Part shown: piece by piece, positions 1 through 5,123 of the stretch
How positions within the stretch are numbered: position 1 is the first letter of the stretch
How the letters are laid out: every line of letters begins with the position of its first letter
DNA from: CAYLMG01 sp964464635
Lineage (GTDB): Bacteria; Planctomycetota; Phycisphaerae; Sedimentisphaerales; Anaerobacaceae
Length of the DNA stretch: 5,123 nt
Direction of reading: 5' to 3'
Assembly: GCA_964464635.1 (NCBI GenBank)
Contig: CAYXGT010000130.1
Span: forward strand, 1 to 5,123
Made by a program: the position numbers and the translations under genes
Notes under the pieces: generated by a model
The model's database searches: none
What the model saw: the letters and a program-made list of their open reading frames with translations, nothing else
Told to the model about the DNA's origin: nothing

Positions 1-160
1 TTTCCTGCTTAAATCCTGCCTTTATGTCCGCAGCCTTTTGGATTCCATCGAACCTGCCCCCGTAGGGACAGATTCCCAACTGTCGCAGACGGTCCAGTTT
101 AACCTGCCTGGCCTGCTCAAATTTGCTTACATTTTCTAATGTTTCGCCCTCTTGTACCAT
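1..160 (-). CDS. lysS: Lysyl-tRNA synthetase, N-terminal fragment (cut by window edge)
   Basis: Reading the minus strand from the ATG at 160-158 gives 53 codons that stay open to the window edge. The peptide contains KLDRLRQLGICPYGGRFDG (about residues 21-39). This matches the family pattern at the start of class II lysyl-tRNA synthetases, a basic helix with R/K..L..LR..GI followed by PYG.RF, just ahead of the OB-fold anticodon-binding domain. The full enzyme, usually near 500 residues, charges tRNA-Lys with lysine in the cytoplasm using ATP. Only the leader helix is visible here; the anticodon-binding and catalytic domains lie outside the window. The start is supported by purine-rich AGGG five bases upstream (166-169) and AAGGG a little further up (171-175). 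The gene is 196 bases downstream of the S41 protease, with a terminator-like hairpin between them, so it probably has its own promoter. Identification rests on a short N-terminus and is strong but not certain. Confidence 0.82.
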   Translation of the reverse strand, partial: MVQEGETLENVSKFEQARQVKLDRLRQLGICPYGGRFDGIQKAADIKAGFKQE

Positions 161-165
161 ATTTT

Positions 166-175
166 CCCTGCCCTT
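166..175 (-). promoter_or_regulatory. Ribosome binding site of lysS
   Basis: On the minus strand the bases before the lysS ATG read AAGGGCAGGG, then AAAAT, then ATG. Either AGGG (five-base spacing) or AAGGG (ten-base spacing) could pair with the 16S rRNA 3' end. This purine block supports the ATG at 160 as the start. Confidence 0.55.
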
Positions 176-182
176 ACATATC

Positions 183-234
183 ACGAGCCTATAGCCTACG
201 CTCACACGGCCCCGATGGCCGCAGTACATCGGTT
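183..234. repeat. Degenerate direct repeat, copy A
   Basis: This stretch aligns without gaps to 303-354, at an offset of exactly 120 bases, with about 33 of 52 positions identical by hand count. Shared blocks include GCCT, AGCCT and GATGGCC. Copy A contains a short hairpin, CGGCC (207-211) with GGCCG (217-221) around the loop CCGAT. It lies between the possible lysS promoter and the lysS start, so it would be in the lysS leader RNA. I do not recognise the family. Confidence 0.5.
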
Positions 235-257
235 ACCAGAAGTTACGATGGGGATAT

Positions 258-285
258 ATTATCTGCGGATGAGTTAAGGTTGCAA
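258..285 (-). promoter_or_regulatory. Possible sigma70-type promoter for lysS
   Basis: On the minus strand TTGCAA (285-280, four of six matches to TTGACA) is separated by 16 bases from GATAAT (263-258, five of six matches to TATAAT). Transcription would begin near 250, giving lysS an untranslated leader of about 90 bases that contains the upstream repeat copy (183-234). The boxes sit just after the terminator-like hairpin of the protease gene, a sensible place for a new promoter. Such matches also arise by chance in AT-rich spacers, so this is a weak call. Confidence 0.35.
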
Positions 286-323
286 TAATAAAATTAAGTA
301 ACACGGGCCTGGAGCCTGTGTTA
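283..323 (-). terminator. Probable intrinsic terminator of the S41 protease gene
   Basis: About 34 bases past the protease stop, the minus strand reads TAACACAGGC, a five-base loop, then GCCCGTGTTA (arms 314-323 and 299-308). One A-C mismatch interrupts the ten-pair stem. The hairpin is followed by CTTAATTTTATTATT, a T-rich though interrupted tail. Stem plus T-rich tail on the correct side of the gene fits Rho-independent termination. On the plus strand the mismatch becomes a G-U pair, so the hairpin might also act the other way, but no plus-strand gene needs it. Confidence 0.5.
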
Positions 324-354
324 TCAGGGTCAGGATGGCCATGATACCTTGATT
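303..354. repeat. Degenerate direct repeat, copy B
   Basis: This is the partner of the copy at 183-234 and ends two bases before the protease stop codon. It holds most of the terminator-like hairpin (299-323) and a second imperfect hairpin whose outer arms are TATCA (322-326) and TGATA (342-346). Both copies carry GATGGCC at the same relative position. The similarity may mark a dispersed intergenic element in this genome, or an old local duplication. Confidence 0.5.
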
Positions 355-356
355 TG

Positions 357-2723
357 TTAGTTTGTAGCCGCCTGTAACGCCTCGTATTTCAATCCTGCAT
401 TTTGCCGCTCTATTAATTTGGCCTTAACAGCCAGAACAGCAACGGTCAGTTGAGGGTCTGACTCAAGCGTTTCTTCTATAGTGTGCTTTTTTTCCAGGCC
501 GTTTTTCTTGTGATCGCTCCTGACAAGCACGTCATTGTCCCGACGAAGCTCGAGCATTTTTTTGAGCTCGTCACTGACCGCGAGCACTCCATTTCCCATT
601 TTCACTTCTATATCCGGCCCAATCCCCCAATCACTTCTTCCCTGTTTTTCCGCTGCTTCACGGCTTTCAACCCTTTGGCTCGAAGGCAAGTGGTAATAGG
701 CCATAGTATATTTCAGTTGTGCTCCGCCGCCGGGTCGAGCCGTAATAGTCTGAACACTGCCCTTGCCGTGAGTCCTTTCGCCGACAAGAATCGCACGCTC
801 GTGCACCTTATCGGCCAGTGAGCCTGCAACAATCTCGGAAGCACTTGCGGAGTTGGAATTGATTAAAACCACAAGAGGATAATCCGGATGCGTCTCTTTC
901 CTGTTTGCTGCAGTGAAAGGCCCCAGACCATAACGGTAACGCGTGCTAACGATAATGCCCTTTGAAACAAATTTATCCACAACCTCGGTAGCACTGCTTA
1001 AAAGCCCTCCGCTGTTAAATCGCAAATCGAGTATCATCGCCTTCAAACCAGCGGAATCGAGCTTATCCAGTACTTCTTCCAAATCGTCGGCAGTCTTTTC
1101 TGAAAAGCTGGTTATGCGTACGTATCCGATTTTATTCTTATCATCAATCATATAGCTCCATTTACCATCATCCGTCCTTTGCCAGCCCCGAATTGTTCTG
1201 ACAACTATTTTTGCCCTTGTTATAGTGATGTCTCGTGTTTTCTCTTCATCAGGGCTTCGCACTGTCAGCTTAACGTCCGTGCCCGCGGGGCCGGTGATGT
1301 ACTTGACGGCACAAATAAGCGACATATCCTTTGTCGGGATTCCATCAACCGCCTCTATAATGTCCCCGGCGTCAAGACCGGAATTATACGCAGGCGTATC
1401 CGGAAGAAGACTTCCCACCTGCAAGATGCCGGCGGGTTTTGAAATCTCAACACCGATACCCGTAAACTCATTGGTCATCATCTTGTCGAACTCTTCGGTC
1501 TGCTGAGGCCAGATTATTACAGTATAAGGGTCCAGTGCGGATAAGGCCGCTTCCGCAAAATGGGCTATCAGAACCGTTTCCGTAAGCTCCACAGTTTTTT
1601 TATTGAGCTCGACAACATCTCGGAAGACTTCTATGAATTTGTCACTATCCACACCAAAAGGCCACTGCTTTGCATCTTTCAATACTTCGTCCAAACCGCG
1701 ATTCCAGGCTGCAAGCTCTGAGCTCTCCGGCCCGCGGCCTCGCCGCGAGGCGGGCGGCGCAACGGCCTCTTCTGAATTTCCTTCGCCCGATTTATATGCC
1801 TGGTCCTGCGATATCTCGGAATATGATAATGTCAAGACTTCTTCAAGCTGTTTGCACCTGTTAATTGCTTTCTCTATCATTTGTTTATAGTCAATGATTT
1901 CCTTGACGTAGCTGTGTTTAAGAACATCGATTGAATTTATAAAGCCTTCTCTTGTCACACCTCTATAACGCTCCCTGCTGCTTTCGCAGGGACTGTCCTG
2001 AAAAGAAGCAACGATATTGGCTTTGGCCTCGAGCTGCTCGGCATAGTCGGAATATTCTTTGTTATCTTCATCAATTGCGGCAAGCCAACTGTAGCAAATC
2101 AGATAGGAATCAAGCCATTTACCCTCCGACTCAAACTCCGAGGCTTTGTCTCTGGCACGCTGGAACGTCTGCAGTACAAGCGGATTGGCTAACAGCTCTG
2201 CTTTTTGCTCGGGGCCCGCCAGCTCAGCGGCACGAGCAATAACAGAAAGCAATTTTGTTATATCGTTAATGTCATTTACATCATTGATATCACTTACCTT
2301 ATTAGCGCCACTTTCAACTTTCAACTTCTCGAGCTCGGCCAGCTCTTTTTTATATGCATCTTCCCGCTCTTTCCGACGCCTCTGCATCATCTGCTGATAG
2401 TCCTCAACTATTCCAAGCAACTCTCGAAGATTAGCACTGTCCCCGTATCCGGAATCTCTTATCACTGAGCCGGCTTCGTCAAATTCACCTTCATATATCA
2501 GCTTACAGGCGACAGCAATCGTCTCAGAAGCCCGGGCTGTTATAGAATTCGGTTCTGTATATCCGGGCTGAGCTTTGACAAATTCGACTGTTTCCTCCGA
2601 GACAGGCCTCGATGAAAAACCGTAAACACCTGAAGTAACAAAAATTACAAGAAGAAAACTGAAAAACAGGAAGCCTGTTTGTATAAACCTAAAAGCCGGT
2701 CTTTGTTTTTTTTCTGAAAACAA
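357..2723 (-). CDS. C-terminal processing protease, S41 family, with PDZ domain and long helical N-terminus
   Basis: This 788-residue protein is a serine protease of the CtpA/Prc type, which acts in the cell envelope on the C-termini of exported proteins. A basic N-terminus and hydrophobic stretch (about 17-35) form a signal peptide or membrane anchor. Residues 40-380 are mostly helical, charged and partly coiled-coil (about 108-138), with no domain I can name. The conserved S41 entry motif SALDPY is at 395-400. The PDZ domain spans about 420-503 and the peptidase core about 530-710, including DLRFNSGG (566-573). By alignment with Prc, the catalytic dyad is Ser627 in SASASE and Lys654 in GKGSVQ; their spacing is 27, two more than in Prc. 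The start is TTG at 2723, chosen because AAAGGA lies seven bases upstream and the hydrophobic segment follows in frame. An in-frame GC-rich palindrome encodes residues 321-333, and DIN-type repeats occur at 145-156. At this length it exceeds ordinary CtpA proteins (about 400-450 residues). The substrate is unknown. Confidence 0.93.
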   Translation of the reverse strand: MFSEKKQRPAFRFIQTGFLFFSFLLVIFVTSGVYGFSSRPVSEETVEFVKAQPGYTEPNSITARASETIAVACKLIYEGEFDEAGSVIRDSGYGDSANLRELLGIVEDYQQMMQRRRKEREDAYKKELAELEKLKVESGANKVSDINDVNDINDITKLLSVIARAAELAGPEQKAELLANPLVLQTFQRARDKASEFESEGKWLDSYLICYSWLAAIDEDNKEYSDYAEQLEAKANIVASFQDSPCESSRERYRGVTREGFINSIDVLKHSYVKEIIDYKQMIEKAINRCKQLEEVLTLSYSEISQDQAYKSGEGNSEEAVAPPASRRGRGPESSELAAWNRGLDEVLKDAKQWPFGVDSDKFIEVFRDVVELNKKTVELTETVLIAHFAEAALSALDPYTVIIWPQQTEEFDKMMTNEFTGIGVEISKPAGILQVGSLLPDTPAYNSGLDAGDIIEAVDGIPTKDMSLICAVKYITGPAGTDVKLTVRSPDEEKTRDITITRAKIVVRTIRGWQRTDDGKWSYMIDDKNKIGYVRITSFSEKTADDLEEVLDKLDSAGLKAMILDLRFNSGGLLSSATEVVDKFVSKGIIVSTRYRYGLGPFTAANRKETHPDYPLVVLINSNSASASEIVAGSLADKVHERAILVGERTHGKGSVQTITARPGGGAQLKYTMAYYHLPSSQRVESREAAEKQGRSDWGIGPDIEVKMGNGVLAVSDELKKMLELRRDNDVLVRSDHKKNGLEKKHTIEETLESDPQLTVAVLAVKAKLIERQNAGLKYEALQAATN
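1725..1763 (-). repeat. GC-rich palindromic insert inside the S41 protease
   Basis: This segment is almost wholly G and C within a gene of moderate composition. It contains the inverted repeat GCCTCG (1737-1742), loop CCG, CGAGGC (1746-1751), extended by CCC (1731-1733) and GGG (1752-1754) across a three-base bulge. In the protease frame it encodes VAPPASRRGRGPE (residues 321-333), a Pro/Arg/Gly linker between the helical N-terminal region and the S41 part. The abrupt composition change and symmetry suggest an inserted palindromic element that preserved the frame. Whether it recurs elsewhere in the genome cannot be seen here. Confidence 0.55.
2256..2291 (-). repeat. Four degenerate 9-base tandem repeats coding for DIN/DVN/DIN/DIT
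   Basis: In the protease frame the DNA reads as four 9-base units, GATATCAAT, GATGTAAAT, GACATTAAC and GATATAACA, encoding residues 145-156. The units differ mostly at codon third positions, so the peptide repeat is better preserved than the DNA. It follows the coiled-coil stretch and probably forms a flexible acidic linker. Confidence 0.6.
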
Positions 2724-2730
2724 GAAAATT

Positions 2731-2736
2731 TCCTTT
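2731..2736 (-). promoter_or_regulatory. Ribosome binding site deciding the TTG start of the S41 protease
   Basis: AAAGGA on the minus strand is followed by seven bases and then TTG (2723-2721), the correct distance for initiation. The nearest ATG (2739-2737) overlaps this site, lies in another frame and ends after 16 codons. No Shine-Dalgarno-like sequence is seen ahead of that ATG. The TTG is therefore the best supported start. Confidence 0.65.
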
Positions 2737-2770
2737 CATTGTTGCGATAAATTTGGATTTTTTACACTTG

Positions 2771-2821
2771 TTCCGATTAGAAAAGATACGAACCCAAAAG
2801 CTCCTTTGTTCTAATTCGGAA
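2771..2821. repeat. Large inverted repeat between the aldolase and protease genes
   Basis: TTCCGATTAGAA (2771-2782) is the reverse complement of TTCTAATTCGGAA (2809-2821) except for one extra base. The 26-base interior contains a second small stem, CAAA (2795-2798) with TTTG (2805-2808), next to a G-C pair. The minus-strand RNA would form a long hairpin between the aldolase stop (46 bases upstream) and the protease start (48 bases downstream). No T-run follows it, so it is not a standard intrinsic terminator. It could stabilise an RNA end, be a leader structure for the protease, or be a dispersed palindromic element. Confidence 0.6.
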
Positions 2822-2866
2822 ATTTTGATACATCACTTTAATACCTTGCACCGGCGTAGCCGTTTA

Positions 2867-3817
2867 TCAGAGACATTCTGCAGCTTTTCCATTACAGCCC
2901 AATACGTTCAATTTGTGCTTGACCATACTCTTAATGGCTGCTCTTCCCGGACCAAGATATTTGCGGGGATCGAATTCTGCGGGATTCTCGGCAAAAACCT
3001 GCCTGATTTTGGCAGTAAGCGCCATCCTCAAATCCGTATCAATATTAACCTTACAAATGGCCATTTTAGCGGCTTTGCTGATGGCTTCTTCCGGAACACC
3101 CATCGCATCAGGCATATTGCCCCCGTATTTATTAATCAAATCCTTGAATTCTTTTAGGACGCTGCTCGAACCGTGCATAACTAATGGAAATCCCGGCAGC
3201 CTTTTGCTGATTTTTTCAATGACATCGAAAGCAAGCTTCGGCACAGTTTTGAACTTATAGGCCCCATGGCTCGTTCCGACCGCCACCGCCAGTGAATCGC
3301 AGCCGGTACTATTAACAAACTCAATCGCCTGGTCAGGGTCGGTCAGATGCTTACTGACCTCGTCACTGCTTACGCCCTCTATATCCTCTTCAATTCCGCC
3401 AAGCTGTCCAAGCTCGGCTTCAACGACAACACCATTCGAGTGGGCATATTCAACAACTTTTGCCGTCGTATCCACGTTTTGTTTGAATGGCAGGCTCGAT
3501 GCGTCGATCATTACCGAAGTGAAACCTTCATCAACGCATTGTTTGCATATCTCAAATGTATCACCATGGTCCAGATGCACCGCAATCGGGATGTCCGGAT
3601 TTTCTTTAACAGCCACATCAATGATGGCCATCAGGTAACTCATGCTAGCATATTTACGAGCACCTCTTGATATCTGCAGAATAAGCGGAGCCTTTTCCTC
3701 CGCTACTGCATCCACTATCCCCTGCGTGATTTCCATATTGTTGACATTGAAAGCACCAACGGCATAACCGTTTTTGTAAGCCATCTCGAACATCTTTTTG
3801 GTATCTACCAGCGGCAT
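2867..3817 (-). CDS. fba: Class II fructose-bisphosphate aldolase (zinc-dependent)
   Basis: This 316-residue cytoplasmic enzyme belongs to the class II ketose-bisphosphate aldolases, which reversibly split fructose 1,6-bisphosphate into dihydroxyacetone phosphate and glyceraldehyde 3-phosphate in glycolysis and gluconeogenesis. Visible hallmarks are GAFNVNN (21-27), AVHLDHG (79-85) with probable catalytic Asp83 and zinc ligand His84, EAELGQLGG (133-141), GTSHGAYKF (181-189) with zinc ligand His184, VMHGSSS (213-219) with zinc ligand His215, and KVNIDTDLR (256-264). The C-terminal FDPRKYLGPGR (282-292) is typical of the shorter bacterial type rather than the E. coli FbaA type. The length is normal and no key residue is missing. 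I start at ATG 3817 because AAGGAG sits seven bases upstream; an in-frame ATG at 3835 would place that site inside the coding sequence. Tagatose-bisphosphate aldolase is related and cannot be fully excluded, but the C-terminal motif favours fructose bisphosphate. The gene follows the LptD gene by 89 bases. Confidence 0.95.
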   Translation of the reverse strand: MPLVDTKKMFEMAYKNGYAVGAFNVNNMEITQGIVDAVAEEKAPLILQISRGARKYASMSYLMAIIDVAVKENPDIPIAVHLDHGDTFEICKQCVDEGFTSVMIDASSLPFKQNVDTTAKVVEYAHSNGVVVEAELGQLGGIEEDIEGVSSDEVSKHLTDPDQAIEFVNSTGCDSLAVAVGTSHGAYKFKTVPKLAFDVIEKISKRLPGFPLVMHGSSSVLKEFKDLINKYGGNMPDAMGVPEEAISKAAKMAICKVNIDTDLRMALTAKIRQVFAENPAEFDPRKYLGPGRAAIKSMVKHKLNVLGCNGKAAECL

Positions 3818-3824
3818 ACTAATT

Positions 3825-3830
3825 CTCCTT
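3825..3830 (-). promoter_or_regulatory. Ribosome binding site deciding the start of fba
   Basis: AAGGAG on the minus strand lies seven bases before the ATG at 3817. This is near-consensus and selects that ATG over the in-frame one at 3835. The rest of the spacer (3831-3906) is very AT-rich; it includes TATAAG on the minus strand, but I see no well-spaced -35 box and do not call a promoter. Confidence 0.8.
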
Positions 3831-3906
3831 ATCAAAATATATTAAATTTTTATCAAACCGTTAAAACTTATAGAAAAAATACCGGAACTCAAAATAAGAA
3901 ACTTTT

Positions 3907-5123
3907 TTAATAACCGGATGCGCCTCCCAGTTCCATATATCTTTTCTCTCCGATTCCCAATTCCTTTATACCCTCAGGCCAAATACTGAACATAACAGCC
4001 TGCCTATCCAGTGACTCGTCAATACTCACCGTAAATGCACAGCTAACCCGGTGATATTTTCGTAATAACGTCAAATCGCTTCGAATATTGTCACCGTAGT
4101 CAAGGTCGAATTGCTGGGAGAAAACCACGGTATAGCGCGGGTCAAGAATGTACGTAGCTGCAAATGTAAAGGCGTTCGAGCCTTTTTCTCCAAGCACCTG
4201 AACCCGCCTGATATACCTGCTGCCTATATAATAGCTCAGATTAGGCCAGCATAACCGCGATATTCCTATGTTAAACTGCTGGACCACACCGCTTTGCATA
4301 TCGAAATACAAGTCACTCAAAACAGCAGTCGTATCGCTGACTCGCCAGATATAATCGGCGCTGAAGTAGTCGCGTCTCGGCCCGTATAATTCGAAGCGGT
4401 GGAGACTGCTTATCAAGTCTCCGTGAAAGATTTCCGGCGCAGAGAGCACACGAAGCGGCACTATGGGTTTGGCCCAGATGTACCTGTCAGGCCCGGGACC
4501 CATGTCGGATACGCCCCCTGAATCTTCGACCCAGACCATATCAGTATCCAAACGCATCCAGTCCACTGTTCGCTGGTTGCCAACAGGGCCTCTTTTCGTT
4601 TGTAAACGCTGTGAAAGACCGATGCTCAACATGTCCGGCTGGTCAACAACAGAGTCGCTTTCCTGTATAACTGTAGCTACAACGCTCGGCTGTATGATAT
4701 GACGAAGCTGGTTTAAATCCCACAGGCGGGAGCGAACATTCGGATAAACCCTCCACCACGGTCTGGGGAAAATCCGAACGCCGGCTTCTGTAAGCCAAAT
4801 CTTGTCCGAGCCGAATCGGCCCATATAGCTGCCGTCAACAAGAGTCCTCCTGAAGCCGCTGCGGTCATCGTAGCCGAAAGTACCGGCAATGTACGGGACA
4901 ACCTTAAAGGAATCGACCTGTAGAGGCATATCTACTTCAGTTCGATAACTCATAAAGGTAAACGGATGCTCGTCGATTGATATCATATGGTCGTGGCCGA
5001 TTTTCTGCCGAAAACGGCTTATCTGTAAGTCGCTGTAGAGAGTCAGCTTGTCTTCAAAGAAGGACTCCCCGACAACGTGATACTCGATAGTCGGTAACTC
5101 TTCCAGCGTATCGTCAAAGTTGT
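3907..5123 (-). CDS. lptD: LptD-like LPS-assembly outer-membrane protein, C-terminal part (5' end outside window)
   Basis: The frame ends at TAA (3909-3907) and is open to the right edge, giving 404 residues. The ATG at 4986 is internal, not the start: the 45 codons before it read on as barrel sequence, including LPTIEYHVVG and KLTLYSDLQISRFRQ, resembling the LptD pattern of 'LP.v.y' followed by alternating strands. LRHIIQPSV (4681-4707) matches the conserved 'LRH...P' segment of the LptD C-terminal domain (OstA_C). Alternating polar and hydrophobic residues rich in Tyr, Trp and Phe, such as YYIGSRYIRRVQV, fit beta-barrel strands. LptD, with the lipoprotein LptE, moves lipopolysaccharide from the periplasmic bridge to the outer leaflet of the outer membrane. 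The N-terminal OstA-like jellyroll and signal peptide would lie outside the window. The chain ends in GASGY rather than the usual terminal Phe. Sequence is divergent, so the family call is firmer than the symbol. Confidence 0.82.
   Translation of the reverse strand, partial: NFDDTLEELPTIEYHVVGESFFEDKLTLYSDLQISRFRQKIGHDHMISIDEHPFTFMSYRTEVDMPLQVDSFKVVPYIAGTFGYDDRSGFRRTLVDGSYMGRFGSDKIWLTEAGVRIFPRPWWRVYPNVRSRLWDLNQLRHIIQPSVVATVIQESDSVVDQPDMLSIGLSQRLQTKRGPVGNQRTVDWMRLDTDMVWVEDSGGVSDMGPGPDRYIWAKPIVPLRVLSAPEIFHGDLISSLHRFELYGPRRDYFSADYIWRVSDTTAVLSDLYFDMQSGVVQQFNIGISRLCWPNLSYYIGSRYIRRVQVLGEKGSNAFTFAATYILDPRYTVVFSQQFDLDYGDNIRSDLTLLRKYHRVSCAFTVSIDESLDRQAVMFSIWPEGIKELGIGEKRYMELGGASGY

Noticed and set aside
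542..572. Inverted repeat GACGAAGCTC / GAGCTCGTC flanking a T7 run inside the protease
   Set aside because: It encodes an ordinary charged helix (SDELKKMLELRRDN), the A7 run is not in a proper slippery-heptamer frame with a downstream structure, and the frame continues normally.
483..821. Plus-strand open frame of 112 codons
   Set aside because: It is antisense to the conserved S41 peptidase core, including the catalytic Ser and Lys region, and its peptide looks like reverse-frame translation.
2851..2866. Short hairpin CGGC-TAC-GCCG just after the aldolase stop as a terminator
   Set aside because: The stem is only four base pairs and no T-rich tail follows on the minus strand.
2753..3157. 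Plus-strand open frame of 134 codons
   Set aside because: It lies opposite the end of the aldolase, whose motifs are unmistakable, and crosses the inverted-repeat spacer. The peptide shows no domain and there is no convincing ribosome binding site.
3818..3835. Upstream in-frame ATG adding six residues to the aldolase
   Set aside because: Using it would put the AAGGAG site inside the gene, and the family normally begins with a short leader like MPLVDTKKMF.
4713..4901. Second minus-strand open frame inside lptD
   Set aside because: It overlaps the LptD coding frame, which continues unbroken through this region; the alternative peptide has no barrel or domain character.
4984..4986. ATG as the true start of a 359-residue protein
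   Set aside because: The frame is open for 45 more codons to the edge with LptD-like sequence, so this Met is internal.

Overview
The window carries four genes, all on the minus strand, so transcription runs from high to low coordinates: an LptD-like outer-membrane protein (5' part outside the window), a class II fructose-bisphosphate aldolase, a large C-terminal-processing (S41) protease, and the first 53 codons of lysyl-tRNA synthetase, which runs off the left edge. The plus strand has only open frames that shadow these genes.

The organism is a diderm bacterium, because LptD inserts LPS into an outer membrane. Moderate base composition, a TTG start, a long helical N-terminus on the S41 protease, a 'PYGGRFDG' type LysS N-terminus and a divergent LptD barrel suggest Planctomycetota, perhaps Phycisphaerae. 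That placement is inference from protein style, not a database match.

Layout from right to left: 5123-3907 LptD C-terminal barrel; 3906-3818 AT-rich spacer with the aldolase ribosome binding site; 3817-2867 aldolase; 2866-2724 spacer dominated by a large inverted repeat (2771-2821); 2723-357 S41 protease starting at TTG; 356-161 spacer with a terminator-like hairpin, a degenerate 52-base direct repeat in two copies exactly 120 bases apart, and a possible lysS promoter; 160-1 lysS start.

The genes do not form an obvious single pathway: envelope biogenesis (LptD), central carbon metabolism (aldolase), envelope proteolysis (S41 protease) and translation (LysS). Spacers of about 90-200 bases make separate or only partly shared transcripts likely. 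I see no CRISPR array, insertion sequence, tRNA or rRNA, and no convincing new multi-gene system. The unusual material is small in scale: a GC-rich palindrome inserted in frame in the protease, an A8 tract with an out-of-frame ATG at the protease start, and structured intergenic repeats.
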